A stretch of 64,000 nucleotides of DNA, taken from CADEEN01 sp963738425. GTDB lineage: Bacteria > Pseudomonadota > Gammaproteobacteria > Burkholderiales > Burkholderiaceae_C. Where the stretch lies: contig CAVTWT010000003.1 in the NCBI GenBank assembly GCA_963738425.1, forward strand, positions 1 through 64,000. Reading direction: 5' to 3'. Shown one piece after another: positions 41,409 through 51,251 of this stretch. The notes beneath the pieces are model-generated. The model searched no databases, had not been told where the DNA came from, and saw nothing but the letters and a program-made list of their open reading frames with translations. The position numbers and the translations under genes were made by a program. Positions within the stretch are counted from its first letter, which is position 1. Every line of letters begins with the position of its first letter.

Positions 41409-41432
41409 GAGCCCGCGAGGAGGCGCCGCCGC

Positions 41433-42485
41433 TCACGCCACGCGCCCGAACCACAGCACCGACAGCGCCGCGCCCGCCATCAGCAGCAGCGCCGCCGCCG
41501 CGGCCAACAGGCCCGTCAGTTCGGTGTCGCGCTTGCTCACCTGCATCCGCGAGCCGAGGTGCTGGTAGACGCTGCGCAGCTTCTCGGCCGTGCCGGCATG
41601 GTGGTACTCGCCGCCGGTGATCTGCGCCACATGGCGCAGCGTGGGTTCGTCCAGTTGCAGGTATATCGCCATGCCGTCGCCCAGGGCTGTGTGGCCGTCG
41701 GGCGTGCCCAGGCCGACGACGTAGATGCGCACGCCGCGGTCGGCGGCCATCTTCGCTGCTTCCAGCGTGTCCACCCCCGTGGTGCGGCGGCCGTCGGAGA
41801 GCAGGATGATCGCGGCCGACTCGTAGGAGCCGGGCGGCACCGGTGTGATCTCCTTCGGCGCTGGCTTGTCGGCCTTGTTCTCGTCAAGGCCGCGCGTGGT
41901 CGTCCCCAGTGGACGGCGCGAGCCGAAGGTCATCTCGCCGAGGTCGATGCCATGGTCCGGGAACAGCTCGGCCAGGCACACCACGATGGCGTTGCCGATG
42001 GCCGTGCCCATCTGCATCTGGATGGCGTCGACGGCACCGACGAGCGCGGGGCGGTCGATCGTGGCCCGCTGGGCCACCTGAGCGCTGCCCGCGAAGGTGA
42101 TCAAGCCCACTTCGATGTGCTTGGGCACCTCGGCCAGGAACGCCTTGGCCGCTTCCTGTGCGGCCACCATGCGCGTGGGCTGCACGTCCTGCACGCGCAT
42201 GCTGCGCGAGATGTCGATCGCCAGCAGGATCGTGGACTTGGCCCAGGGCAGTGGTACCGGCGCCGTCGGCCGCGCCAGGGCCAGCAGCAGCAGCGCGAGC
42301 GCCACGAAGATCAGGGCCGGCGGCACATGCCGCCGCCAGGAGCGGCCCACCGCCTCGCGCACCACGCGCAGGCTGGGATACATGAGCGCCGGCTTGCCGC
42401 CCCGGCGCAGCAGCCACAGGTAGAGCGCCGGCAGCAAAGGCAGCACCAGCATCCACCACAGGTTGTGAGGCCACAAGAAGTGCAT
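41433..42485 (-). CDS. BatA-like von Willebrand factor A membrane protein
   Basis: 350-residue inner-membrane protein. N-terminal segment MHFLWPHNLWWMLVLPLLPA and second PALIFVALALLLLAL, then a VWA domain with metal site AIDISRSMRVQDV, threonine/Asp positions in LITFAGSAQ and LLSDGRRTTGVDTLEAAK. A last membrane helix is LLAAAAALLLMAGAALSVL. This is the BatA/BatB layout found in Bat aerotolerance and MoxR-linked operons. Here it stands alone, without MoxR or DUF58 genes nearby. I chose ATG 42485; GTG 42494 is also in frame. Confidence 0.82.
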   Translation of the reverse strand: MHFLWPHNLWWMLVLPLLPALYLWLLRRGGKPALMYPSLRVVREAVGRSWRRHVPPALIFVALALLLLALARPTAPVPLPWAKSTILLAIDISRSMRVQDVQPTRMVAAQEAAKAFLAEVPKHIEVGLITFAGSAQVAQRATIDRPALVGAVDAIQMQMGTAIGNAIVVCLAELFPDHGIDLGEMTFGSRRPLGTTTRGLDENKADKPAPKEITPVPPGSYESAAIILLSDGRRTTGVDTLEAAKMAADRGVRIYVVGLGTPDGHTALGDGMAIYLQLDEPTLRHVAQITGGEYHHAGTAEKLRSVYQHLGSRMQVSKRDTELTGLLAAAAALLLMAGAALSVLWFGRVA

Positions 42486-42533
42486 CGGCTCCACCGGGCG
42501 CTAAACGCAACACGCCAGCGGCTTGCGCGAGCG

Positions 42534-43202
42534 TCAAGCGGATTCTGAGGGAATCGCGGGCTTGTCGCGTGGTCCAGGGCCACTCCGCACCAAGGCCACC
42601 ACCGCAGCCAGGCCGGCGACCAGCAGTCCGAGGTCCTCGTAGACGCCGAGCGCGAAGGCGGCCACCGAGCCGACCGCTGCCCACAGCACCGGGATCACGA
42701 ACACGGACCGGGGCACCGGTGGGGCGGCCAGCAGCAGCGTGCCCATCGTGAAGATCGTCGTCGGACACGGCAACCCGAACGTCGGCGCGGCAGGGTACCG
42801 GTGGCCCAGCAGATGGCCGATCAGCGGATAGACAGCGAGGGCAAACGCGAGGAGCACGACGCCCGTCCACGCTCGCCACCCTTGTCCGATGGCGAACCGC
42901 AGCCGCCGCTGCACCACGCCCACCCAGGCGAACCACAAGCTCGCGAGCAGGAAGACCGCGCCGAAGGCCCAGGCCGCGGGGTTGATCGCGGTGAAGTAGG
43001 CGAAGTGATACGCCAGCGCCATCCAGGACCACAGTGCCGACAGCGCCGCGGCGATCCAGAGCCCGTGGGAGGCCTTGCCTTGCACGATCAGTACGACGAC
43101 AACGAGAGCCAGCGCGGTGAGAAGCCACTGCGCCGGCCACACGCCGTCGTTGTACCGAGCAAAGACCTCGAAGAACTGTTCGACGGTGAACGGCAGGTTC
43201 AT
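42534..43202 (-). CDS. DUF6064 family membrane protein
   Basis: 222-residue protein. It begins MNLPFTVEQFFEVFARYNDG and WPAQWLLTALALVVVV, then about six hydrophobic helices (SWMALAYHFAYFTAINPAAW, FLLASLWFAWVGVVQRRL, VVLLAFALAVYPLIGHLLG). CPTTIFTMGTLLLAAP is the conserved core of this family. It lies 48 bases upstream of the BatA-like gene on the same strand. Function unknown. Confidence 0.8.
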   Translation of the reverse strand: MNLPFTVEQFFEVFARYNDGVWPAQWLLTALALVVVVLIVQGKASHGLWIAAALSALWSWMALAYHFAYFTAINPAAWAFGAVFLLASLWFAWVGVVQRRLRFAIGQGWRAWTGVVLLAFALAVYPLIGHLLGHRYPAAPTFGLPCPTTIFTMGTLLLAAPPVPRSVFVIPVLWAAVGSVAAFALGVYEDLGLLVAGLAAVVALVRSGPGPRDKPAIPSESA

Positions 43203-43364
43203 CCCGGCTCCTGTGAAGGGCCGCGCGCAACGCGCCGCAGCGCTGGGCACCATAGTGCGCGGAGCGGCCTCCCGGGCTGATTGGCATCAAGTCGTGCGAG
43301 TGCCCGAAGAGAGCCGAAGCCGAAGCCCCGCCAGCGATAATGCCCAGCGCCACCCCACCCAGCC

Positions 43365-43724
43365 ATGTCTTCAACGGTTCGCCGCCACCTGCTTGCCCTC
43401 GTGCTCGTCGCGCTTGGGTGGGTCTGGGCCGTTCCAGGTGCGCAGCAGCCGGCGGTGCAGGGCCTGGCGCACGAGCTGGTTCACCTGCAGTCGGTGTCGC
43501 ATCACCATCACGAAGACGCCGCCTTGCACCTGGACGACGCGGCGCCTGCAGAGCTGTCGCATCACCATGCGAGCGATGGCGCCAAGCCGCTGGTCTGGTG
43601 CGCGCCGGAAGCCGGTGGCCTGGGCCCTTTGCCGCCGCACGTCCTCGTGACCGCCGCCGAGCCGCACTCGCTGGCCATCGTCCTCGAGCGCCCACTGCGC
43701 CCACCCAGCGCGCTGCGCGCCTGA
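43365..43724 (+). CDS. exported His-rich protein
   Basis: 119-residue protein with a signal peptide (LLALVLVALGWVWAVPGAQQ) and a His cluster in the mature part (SVSHHHHEDAALHLDD, AELSHHHASDGAK). Such clusters bind Ni, Co, Zn or Cu. It is followed at 88 bases by a HupE/UreJ-type gene and then a His/Cys-containing DUF6488 gene on the same strand. Small CzcI-like proteins share this look, but I cannot assign a family firmly. Confidence 0.6.
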   Translation: MSSTVRRHLLALVLVALGWVWAVPGAQQPAVQGLAHELVHLQSVSHHHHEDAALHLDDAAPAELSHHHASDGAKPLVWCAPEAGGLGPLPPHVLVTAAEPHSLAIVLERPLRPPSALRA

Positions 43725-43811
43725 CACGCCAGGCGCCGTGAGGCGCCGCGTCGATTTGCACCGAGGCGCTCGTCGCGCACTCGGGTGCTTTCACACTCCA
43801 CGCGAGGACTC

Positions 43812-44609
43812 ATGTCCAAACCATCTCCATGGCTTCGCCGCGCTGCGCCGCTGGCGTTGCTCGCGGCCCTGCCGCTGGCCGCGCTCGCGCACGGCATTTC
43901 CGACGCCGACCGCCAGCGCATGCTCGACGGCGGCTACCTGCAGTACGTGGGCCTGGGCGCCAGCCACATGCTCACCGGCTACGACCACCTGCTGTTCCTG
44001 TTCGGCGTGGTGTTCTTCCTCACCTCGTTCAAGGACGTCGTCAAGTTCGTCAGCGTGTTCACGCTCGGCCACTTCCTCACGCTGATCTTCGCCACCTTCT
44101 TCAAGATCACCTGGAACTACTACCTGGTCGACGCGGTGATCGCGCTCTCCGTCATCTACAAGGCCTTCGACAACAACGGTGGCTTCCAGCGCGTGTTCCA
44201 GATGGCCTCGCCCAACCTGCTGGCTGCCGTGTTCGGCTTCGGCCTGCTGCACGGCTTCGGCTTGTCGACGCGGCTGCAACAGCTGCCGCTGGGTGACGAT
44301 CCGTGGGCGATGCTGTGGCGCATCCTCAGCTTCAACGTCGGCGTCGAGCTGGGGCAGATCGCGGCGCTGGTGGTGATGGTGTCGCTGCTCGCGGCCTGGC
44401 GCCACACCGCCTCGTTCGCGCGTTTCAGCTACGCCGCCAACCTGCTGCTGATGTACCTGGGTGTCGGCCTGCTGCTGATGCAGCTGCACGGCTACCAGCA
44501 CGACAGCGACCCGGACAGCTTCCGCTTCCCCGCGGCCGAGCACAGGCACGCTCACGAAGACATGGACATCAGCAACACCACCGACGACAGCCGCAACCAA
44601 CTCAAGTGA
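43812..44609 (+). CDS. HupE/UreJ family protein
   Basis: 265-residue membrane protein with an N-terminal signal-like segment (AAPLALLAALPLAALAHGIS) and about six more helices. Family signature: GYLQYVGLGASHMLTGYDHL, then LFLFGVVFFLTSF and VFTLGHFLTLIFATF, plus FGFGLLHGFGLSTRL; His and Asp are conserved in the helices. A His-rich tail follows (FPAAEHRHAHEDMDI). HupE/UreJ proteins carry nickel or cobalt. I chose the ATG at 43812 over an earlier in-frame one at 43785 because the signal peptide begins there. Confidence 0.87.
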   Translation: MSKPSPWLRRAAPLALLAALPLAALAHGISDADRQRMLDGGYLQYVGLGASHMLTGYDHLLFLFGVVFFLTSFKDVVKFVSVFTLGHFLTLIFATFFKITWNYYLVDAVIALSVIYKAFDNNGGFQRVFQMASPNLLAAVFGFGLLHGFGLSTRLQQLPLGDDPWAMLWRILSFNVGVELGQIAALVVMVSLLAAWRHTASFARFSYAANLLLMYLGVGLLLMQLHGYQHDSDPDSFRFPAAEHRHAHEDMDISNTTDDSRNQLK

Positions 44610-44620
44610 AAGGAAACCTC

Positions 44621-44965
44621 ATGAACAAGTCCCTCATCGCCCTTGCCCTGCTCGCCGCGGCGCTGGCCGCGCCCACCGCGCGCGCCGACGCCGGCAGCAG
44701 CTGCCACTTCCACGGCAGCAAGCCGGCCGCCGAAGCCACCGTGCTCGGCTGTGCCGCGCAGCGCAAGGACAACCTCGTCAAGGCCGGCAAGCTCGACGCC
44801 GGGTGGCAGGCCGTCAAGCACGACAGCATTGCGCTGGTCGACGGCAAGAAGGGCAAGGAGTGGAAGGTGACCTTCAAGAACCCGGCCGCCAAGGACAAGG
44901 ACACGCTCTACATGTTCTTCACGCCGGTGGGCAACTTCGTCGCCGCCAACTTCAGCGGACAGTAG
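44621..44965 (+). CDS. DUF6488 family exported protein
   Basis: 114-residue protein with signal peptide MNKSLIALALLAAALAAPTARA. The mature part starts DAGSSCHFHGSKPAAEATVL, with His and Cys near the N-terminus, and continues DNLVKAGKLDAGWQAVKHDS, then KEWKVTFKNPAAKDK and YMFFTPVGNFVAANFSG. AGGAAA precedes the ATG. It belongs to DUF6488, often found beside metal-related genes. It ends the small cluster begun by the His-rich protein. Confidence 0.82.
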   Translation: MNKSLIALALLAAALAAPTARADAGSSCHFHGSKPAAEATVLGCAAQRKDNLVKAGKLDAGWQAVKHDSIALVDGKKGKEWKVTFKNPAAKDKDTLYMFFTPVGNFVAANFSGQ

Positions 44966-45038
44966 GTCCGGCGGGCTGCGGACGAGGCGGCGCGACGCGC
45001 CGGCCATCGTCCGCCAGGAGCGGCTCGCAGGCGCGGCT

Positions 45039-45986
45039 TCAGTGCACCGCGCCGACGATCGGTGCCAGCGCCGCCTGGATGCGCGCACCCTGCTCGGCAT
45101 TGATCATCGAGCCCAGCAGCTCGGCGAAGCGCGGGTCCTGCACACCGCTCACGATGTACTGCCAGCGGTAGGCCGCGAGCGTCGTGGCGTGGAGGGCCTG
45201 GCGCTGGGCGGCGTCGAAGGCCCGGCCTGCGACCTCGGCAAAGTAGTCGGCGTCGGCCTGGGCCTGCATCTGGCAGATGCCGTCCACCGCACCCACCAGG
45301 CCGATCAGCTCGTTCACGGCCTGGTCGCGCTGCGCAGGGGTGATGCGCTCGTTCTCGCTCAGCCACTCCATCTCGTCGAGGATGGCGTGCTGCGACTCCT
45401 CCTTCCAGTGGAAGAGGAAGACGTCCTTCCACAGCGGGTCGATCTGCGTCTCGGGCTCGATGCTGCTGCGGTAGTGCGCCTGCGAGAACAGTTCGATGTC
45501 GCACACCAGCGCCAGCACGGCCCAGGTGGACGCGGCCAGCACGGCCTGCGCCACGTCGTTGGGCTGCGGCAGGAAGCGGTAGCCGGCCGGCATGCCGGGG
45601 GCCATCATCGTGTCCAGGCGGCGGAACATTTCCTGGTGCTTCAGCTCCTCGTCGGTCAGGCGCACCAGCGCTTCCAGCGCCACCTGGTCGCCGAGCCAGT
45701 GGCCGCGGCTCAGCTCCAGCACCTTGGCGCCGATGAAGCGCTCGACCAGCGCGAACATGTTGGCGTAGCTGCGGCCCTGCACCTGCGAGAACAGGCGCTT
45801 CTCGGCGGCGCTCAGGAAGGTGAGCTGCGACGCCTTCGACAGGCCGTCGGGCAGGAAGGGCTTGCCGAAGTCGAACGCGCGGCCGCGGATCACGTCGCGG
45901 TCGGTGTCCCAGCGGATGCGCTTGGAGACCTCGATGCACTTGGCGTAGCGGGCGGAGTCGGTGTGGTGCTGGGCGACGTGGGACAT
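45039..45986 (-). CDS. ferritin-like diiron protein
   Basis: 315-residue helical protein starting MSHVAQHHTDSARYAKCIEV after AGGAG. Metal-ligand pairs of the ExxH type are in LVRLTDEELKHQEMFRRLD and FHWKEESQHAILDEMEWL, with another Glu in MFALVERFIGAKVLELS. This is the pattern of ferritin-like or AurF-type diiron proteins. It diverges from the large regulator at 46124, whose product may control it. The substrate is unknown; an oxygenase or an oxygen/iron stress role are both possible. Confidence 0.75.
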   Translation of the reverse strand: MSHVAQHHTDSARYAKCIEVSKRIRWDTDRDVIRGRAFDFGKPFLPDGLSKASQLTFLSAAEKRLFSQVQGRSYANMFALVERFIGAKVLELSRGHWLGDQVALEALVRLTDEELKHQEMFRRLDTMMAPGMPAGYRFLPQPNDVAQAVLAASTWAVLALVCDIELFSQAHYRSSIEPETQIDPLWKDVFLFHWKEESQHAILDEMEWLSENERITPAQRDQAVNELIGLVGAVDGICQMQAQADADYFAEVAGRAFDAAQRQALHATTLAAYRWQYIVSGVQDPRFAELLGSMINAEQGARIQAALAPIVGAVH

Positions 45987-46123
45987 GGTGTGGGCTCCTG
46001 GTTGGGGTGGCGGGTGGCCCACTGTGGCGAGCCCGCGGCGGTGCGTCCTCAAGGCGGCGTCAAAGGTTTTCAAACGCGACCGACGTGCCTTCAATCGGCA
46101 CCACGGCCACGGGAGAATGGCGC

Positions 46124-48536
46124 GTGGCCCACTCCGCCGAAGCTGAAGCGCCGCTGCGCTTCGGCCACTTCGAGCTGCACCCTGGCGAACGGGTGCTGCG
46201 GGTGCGCGGCGAGCCGGTGGCCGTGGGCAGCCGGGCCTTCGACGTGCTGCTGGCCCTGGCGCAGCGCTACGAGCGGCTCGTCACCAAGCAGGAGCTGCTC
46301 GACCTGGTCTGGCCCGGCCTCGTGGTGGAGGAGCACAACGTGGCCACGCAGATCAGCACGCTGCGCAAGCTGCTCGGCGCGGGCGCGATCGCCACGCTGC
46401 CGGGCTATGGCTACCGGCTGACGGTGTTGCGCGACGCGGCACCGGCCGCGGCGTTGGCGCCGGATGCGCCTGCGGCCCCGCGCCACAACCTGCCGGCCGC
46501 GCGCACGCGCTTCATCGGCCGCGAGGCCGCGCTGGCCGACCTCGCGCGCCTGCTGCCTTCTGCGCGGCTGTTGACGCTCACGGGCATCGGCGGCTGCGGC
46601 AAGACGCGCCTGGCCTTGCAGCTGGCCCAGCAGCAGCGGGCGGCATTCGCCGGCGGCGTGTGGTTCGTGGACCTCGCGCCGCTGACGGACGGCGATCGTG
46701 TCGCCTCCACCTGCGCGGCCGTGTTCGGCCTGCGCGAAGAGGGCGACGCACCGCTCGTCGAGCGGCTGCGCGAGCACCTGGCCGCGAGCCCCACGCTGGT
46801 GGTGCTGGACAACTGCGAGCACGTCATCGACGGCGCCGCTGCGCTGGCGGAGGCGTTGTCGGCGAGCGGCCGCACGACGATCGTCGCCACCAGCCGCGAA
46901 GGCCTGGGCGTGGCCGGCGAACAGATCTATCCGGTGCGCTCGCTGTCGCTGCCTGCGACGACGGACCTGGCCGCCGTGCAGGCGGCAGAGGCCGTGCGCG
47001 TCTTCGTCGACCGTGCGCAGCTTGCGATGCCCGACTTCGAGGTCGGCGCCGACAACGCCGCGCCGGTCGCGGAGATCTGCCGCCGGCTGGACGGCGTCGC
47101 GCTGGCGATCGAACTGGCGGCGGCACGCGTGACGATGCTGCCGCTGGCCGACATCGCGACCCGGCTCGACGACCGCTTTCGCCTGCTCACGGGCGGCAGC
47201 CGCGCCTTGCCACGCCACCAGACGCTGCACGCGGCGATGCAGTGGAGCTACGAGCTGCTGGCGCCGGCCGAGCAGCGCATGCTGCGCCAGATGGCGGTGT
47301 TCGCCGACGGCTGGACGCTGCAGGCTGCCGCGGACGTGGCGCAGACCGCGGACGAGTACGAGGCGCTGGCGCTGCTGACCGCGCTGCACGACAAGTCGCT
47401 GCTTGGGGTCGACCGCGAGGTTGCGGGCGGCCGGCCGCGCTACCGCATGCTCGAGACCGTGCGCCAGTACGCGCTGGAGCGCTTGAACGAGTGCGGCGAG
47501 GGCGAGGCCACGCGAGGCCGGCACGTGGCCCACTTCATCGCGATGGCCGAGGAGGCCGAAGCGCAGGTGCGCGGGCGCGATCAGGACCTGTGGATGGGCC
47601 GCTTCAAGCAGGAACACGAGAACCTGGTCGCGGCGCTCACCTGGTGCTGCGAGGGCCGCCTCGACCCGCAAGCGGGCCTGCGGCTGGCCGCCGCGACCGG
47701 CTACTACTGGGGCTGGAACAGCGTCGAGCTGGGCGACCGCCTGGTGCGTGCGGTGCTCGAACACGACCGCACCGCGGCGGCCACGCCCGCGCGCGAAGGC
47801 ACGCTGCGGGCGTTGGCGAGGATGGGCGAGTTCCGCGGGCGCTACGACGAGGCGCTGGACTTCGCGCAGCAGGCCCTGGCGATGGCGCGACAGCTTGGTT
47901 CGCCACGCAGCGTGGCCTGGTCGCTCAATGCGGTCGGCTCCGCGATGGGGACCCTGAACCGCATCGAGCCGGCGCTGCAGGCCAAGCGGGAAGCCCTGGG
48001 GCTGGCGCGCCAGCTGGACGACGGCGTGTTGCTGTTCACTCTGCTCAACAACATCGCGACGCACCAGCACCGGGCCGGGCGTCTGGAAGAGGCCGAGGAT
48101 TGCTATCGCGAGGCGCTGGGGCTGGCACGCCTGCATGTCGGCCGGGTGGGCAATGTGGTCCTGCTCGACAACCTGATCCGCCTGCTCGTGGCGCGCGGCG
48201 AACTGGCCGAGGCACGGCAGTTCGCCATCGAATGCCTGCCGCTGGCACGCCAAGAGAAGGTCAGCGTGGACCTTCTCGAAGCCACGGTCGGCCTGGCGTC
48301 GCGCCTGGGCGACCATGCCGTGGCCGCGCGCTTCTGGGGCGCCGCGGACCGGCAGCTGCTGGCCTGGGGCTACCGGCACGAGCCCGGCGAGCTCGAGCAC
48401 CTGGCGCCGCTGCTCGCCCACTCGCGGCGACGTGATCGGCGACGAGGCCTTTGCCGCCGCCGAGGCGTCAGGAAGGGCATTGACGTTCGACCAAGCCATG
48501 GTCGAATTGGAGCAATGGCTGCGGCGCGCAGCGTGA
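46124..48536 (+). CDS. winged-helix and NB-ARC-like ATPase transcriptional regulator, one frameshift
   Basis: About 803 residues after repair. N-terminal OmpR-type winged helix (FELHPGERVLRVRGEPVAVG, EHNVATQISTLRKLLG). P-loop ATPase from about 125: LTLTGIGGCGKTRLALQLAQ, Walker B TLVVLDNCEHVIDGA and sensor TIVATSREGLGVAGEQIY. TPR-like repeats fill the C-terminal half. Such LuxR/SARP-related ATPases act as activators. The GTG at 46124 has GGGAGA before it. One extra base near 48421 breaks the end; repair gives TRGDVIGDEAFAAAEASG and the TGA at 48534-48536. It diverges from the ferritin-like gene and precedes a PPOX gene by 13 bases. Confidence 0.82.
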
Positions 48537-48549
48537 GAAGGAGCGAGCC

Positions 48550-49263
48550 ATGGACGAACGAGCGACCTACGCGACATACCACAGCGGCATGCGCGCACTG
48601 CAGGACCGCTTCGACGCGCGACGCCTGGCCGACCGGCTGGACGAGCGGCTCGGCCGCAGCGCGTTCAGCGACGAGGACCGCGACTTCATCGCCAGCCGCA
48701 CGATGTTCTTCCTCGCCACCGCGGACGCGCAGGGCCGGCCCGACTGCTCGTACAAGGGCGGCGCGGCGGGCTTCGTGCGCATCACCGGCGCGAGCGAGCT
48801 GGCGTTTCCCAACTACGACGGCAACGGCATGTTCCGCAGCCTCGGCAACATCGCGGTCAACCCGTCGGTCGGCATCCTGTTCATCGACTTCGAGTCGCCG
48901 CGCCGGCTGCGCGTGAATGGCGTGGCGAGCTTCAGCGACGACGACCCGCTGATGGCCGAGCTGCCGGGCGCGCAGCTCATCGTGCGCGTGCGCGCGCAGA
49001 AGATCTTCCCGAACTGCCCGCGCTACATCCACCGCAGCGCTGGCAGCGAGCTGTCGGAGTACACGCCGCGCGCGGGCTACGAGCCGCCGGAGCCGAAGTG
49101 GAAGTCGATGGACTTCGTGGTGGACGTGCTGCCCGGTGCGGCACGCGCCCCGAGCCGGGCTTCCTCGCGTTCAGCGCGAGGCGCGGCGCGGTGGCGCCGC
49201 GTCGGTCAGCAAGGCCTTCACCTCCGCTCGCACCAGTGCGAGCAGCGCCTCCAGCGCCGCTGA
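48550..49263 (+). CDS. pyridoxamine 5'-phosphate oxidase family protein, 3' end uncertain
   Basis: FMN-binding split-barrel protein. Core motifs: SRTMFFLATADAQGRPDCSY, FVRITGASELAFPNYDGNG and GNIAVNPSVGILFIDFESPR, then FPNCPRYIHRS and PPEPKWKSMDFVVDVLP. The family part ends at about 49130. After this the reading becomes Arg/Ala-rich and overlaps the convergent LysR gene, so an indel near 49135 probably hides the true stop. ATG after GGAG. It follows the large regulator closely and may be its target. The substrate could be a flavin-linked oxidation or heme-type ligand. Confidence 0.78.
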   Translation: MDERATYATYHSGMRALQDRFDARRLADRLDERLGRSAFSDEDRDFIASRTMFFLATADAQGRPDCSYKGGAAGFVRITGASELAFPNYDGNGMFRSLGNIAVNPSVGILFIDFESPRRLRVNGVASFSDDDPLMAELPGAQLIVRVRAQKIFPNCPRYIHRSAGSELSEYTPRAGYEPPEPKWKSMDFVVDVLPGAARAPSRASSRSARGAARWRRVGQQGLHLRSHQCEQRLQRR

Positions 49264-50175
49264 CGGCTCGGCCGCGCGCAGCCGCACGATGCCCACGCGC
49301 GGCAGCGCGATGCGCGGGCTGATGCGCAGGCCCTTGAAGCCGAAGTTGCGCACCAGGTAGCGCCCGGCGTCGGCGCGCAGTGCGCCCACCACGCCGGGCG
49401 CCTGGCGCAGGATGGCGCCGATGGCCGGGATCGAACTCGTCTCCACCACGCCGCGCGGCAGGTGGTGGCCGCCGGCCGTGAACTCGCGGCGCAGCGCGGT
49501 CCACACCTGCGACGCGCGCGGCGGCAGCACCCAGGGAAGCGCCTGCAGCTGGCCCAGGCGCGTCAGGCGCGCCAGGCCCGGCGTCTTGGGGTGGGTGACG
49601 AAGGTGACGTGGTCGTCGTACAGCGGCTCGAAGCGCAGCGCGGCCAGGGCCTTCTCGTCGTCGTCGCTGCCGGCCGCGCCGTCGTCCAGGCTGCCGACCA
49701 CGCAGTCCAACTCGCCGGCCTTCAGCGCGGCGAGCAGTTGCGGGCTCACGCCGTCGGTCATCAGCACGCGCGCGCCGGGCGTGCGCTGAACCCACTGCGC
49801 CACCGGCCCGCCCAGCAGCACGGCGGCGGTGAAGGCGGGCGAGCCGATGCGCAGTGCTGGCGTGCCGGCGTCGCGGTAGTGCGGCAGGTCGTCGGCCAGC
49901 TGGTCCAGCGCCGCGAGCGCGCGCCGCGCATGCGCCAGCACACTGTGGCCGAAGGGGTCGGTCAGGCGCATGCCGCCGCTGCCGCGCTCGAACACGCGCG
50001 CGCCCAGCGTCTGCTCCAGCTCGTGCGCCATCTTCGTGATGGCCGGCTGCGTCACACGCAGCGCCTGCGCCATGCTGCGGAAGTTGGCGCCGTCGCCGGC
50101 CATGCGCACCAGCTGCAGCTGCGCCAGGCGCAGGCGGCGCAGCAAGGAGGAGGGGACCGCTTCGGAGTTAACCAT
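49171..50175 (-). CDS. LysR family transcriptional regulator
   Basis: 334-residue LysR protein. The helix-turn-helix at residues about 15-75 is LAQLQLVRMAGDGANFRSMA, followed by LRVTQPAITKMAHELEQTLG and RVFERGSGGMRLTDPFG. An effector domain follows (PALRIGSPAFTAAVLLGGPV, GELDCVVGSL). It is divergent from the tctC/caiB genes, with an inverted repeat in the 82-base gap, so it probably controls them in response to a carboxylate. The stop (TGA at 49171) lies close to the end of the convergent PPOX gene. Confidence 0.9.
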   Translation of the reverse strand: MVNSEAVPSSLLRRLRLAQLQLVRMAGDGANFRSMAQALRVTQPAITKMAHELEQTLGARVFERGSGGMRLTDPFGHSVLAHARRALAALDQLADDLPHYRDAGTPALRIGSPAFTAAVLLGGPVAQWVQRTPGARVLMTDGVSPQLLAALKAGELDCVVGSLDDGAAGSDDDEKALAALRFEPLYDDHVTFVTHPKTPGLARLTRLGQLQALPWVLPPRASQVWTALRREFTAGGHHLPRGVVETSSIPAIGAILRQAPGVVGALRADAGRYLVRNFGFKGLRISPRIALPRVGIVRLRAAEPSAALEALLALVRAEVKALLTDAAPPRRASR

Positions 50176-50180
50176 CGGTG

Positions 50181-50205
50181 AATTGATGGTCCACCCATTT
50201 CAATT
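50181..50205. promoter_or_regulatory. inverted repeat, likely LysR binding site
   Basis: AATTGA-N13-TCAATT between the divergent lysR and tctC genes, starting 6 bases before the lysR ATG. It contains the T-N11-A form expected for LysR proteins. Confidence 0.55.
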
Positions 50206-50257
50206 GACGTGATGCTGGGCCAGACCCTAAGTTGCGCCCAAACACAAGGAGACAAGC

Positions 50258-51251
50258 ATGACGATTCGACGCCGTCGCTTTCTGTCGATCACCTGCGCCG
50301 CGCTGCCAGGCTTGGCCTTCGCGCAGACCGGCGCCTACCCCAACCGCCCGGTCAAGATCGTGGTGCCCTTTGCCGCCGGCGGCGGGCCCGACATCCTGGC
50401 GCGCAAGCTCGGCGCAGAAGCTGGCCGAGGCGCTTCGGCCCCGGCGCGTCGGTGGTGGTGGAGAACGTGGTCGGCGCCGGCGGCATCCTCGCGGCGCAGA
50501 ACGTGGCGCGCATGGCGCCCGACGGCTACAACCTGCTGCTCGGCGCCTCGTCGCACGTGGTGCAGAAGGCGATGCAGCCGAGCGTGCTGTTCGATCCGCT
50601 GAAGGACTTCACGCACATCACGCGCGTGGCCACGAGCCCGTCGGTGCTGGTGGTCGGCGGCCGCCTCGCCGTATCGCACGGTGGCCGACCTGATCGCCGC
50701 GGCCAAGGCCGCGCCGGGCAAGCTGAACTACGGCTCCGGCGGCATCGGCAGTGCGGCTCACCTGTGCGCCGCGGCGCTGGTGGTGCATGCCGGCGTTCGA
50801 CGTGCAGCACATTCCGTACAAGGGCTCGGTGGAGATCGTGCCGTCGATCATCGCGGGCGACACGCAGTTCGCGTTCCCGATCGCGTCGACCGCGATTCCG
50901 CAGGTGCAGGGCGGCAAGGTGCGCGCGCTGGCGGTGAGCAGCGCGCAGCGCATGCCGGCGCTGTCGGACGTGCCCACGCTGGTGGAGGCGCTCAACGCGC
51001 CCGAGCTGGCGGTGGACGCCTGGTTCGGCCTCTGGGCACCGGCCGGCACGCCCGCGCCTGTCGTGGACGCGCGTGTTCAAGGCGGTGGCCAAGGCGCTAC
51101 GAAGACGGCGCGCTGCGCGCCGACACCGAGAAGGCCGGCTCGCTGGTGGCGCTGAGCGCGTCGCCGGCTGAGTTCACCAAGTTCATGGAAGGCGAGACCG
51201 GCAAGTTCGAGCAGCTTGGTGAAGGCGGCGAAGCTCGCGACCGGGAATTGA
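50258..51251 (+). pseudogene. TctC/Bug-type solute-binding protein, seven frameshifts
   Basis: Piecing frames together gives a normal Bug protein of about 328 residues. Signal RRRFLSITCAALPGLAFAQT, then GAYPNRPVKIVVPFAAGGGP, VVVENVVGAGGILAAQNVA, FDVQHIPYKGSVEIVPSIIA and AGSLVALSASPAEFTKFMEG, with the end at the TGA 51249-51251. Extra bases are needed out near 50411, 50440, 50672, 50790, 51072, 51100 and 51228; seven insertions agree with the length modulo three. Bug proteins bind carboxylates in the periplasm. Residue-level conservation is intact, which favours sequence error, but a decaying gene is not excluded. Confidence 0.8.

Noticed and set aside
46091..48598. Open frame of 835 codons on the minus strand opposite the ATPase regulator
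   Set aside because: Antisense shadow with no motifs; Gln/Arg/His-rich low-complexity product.
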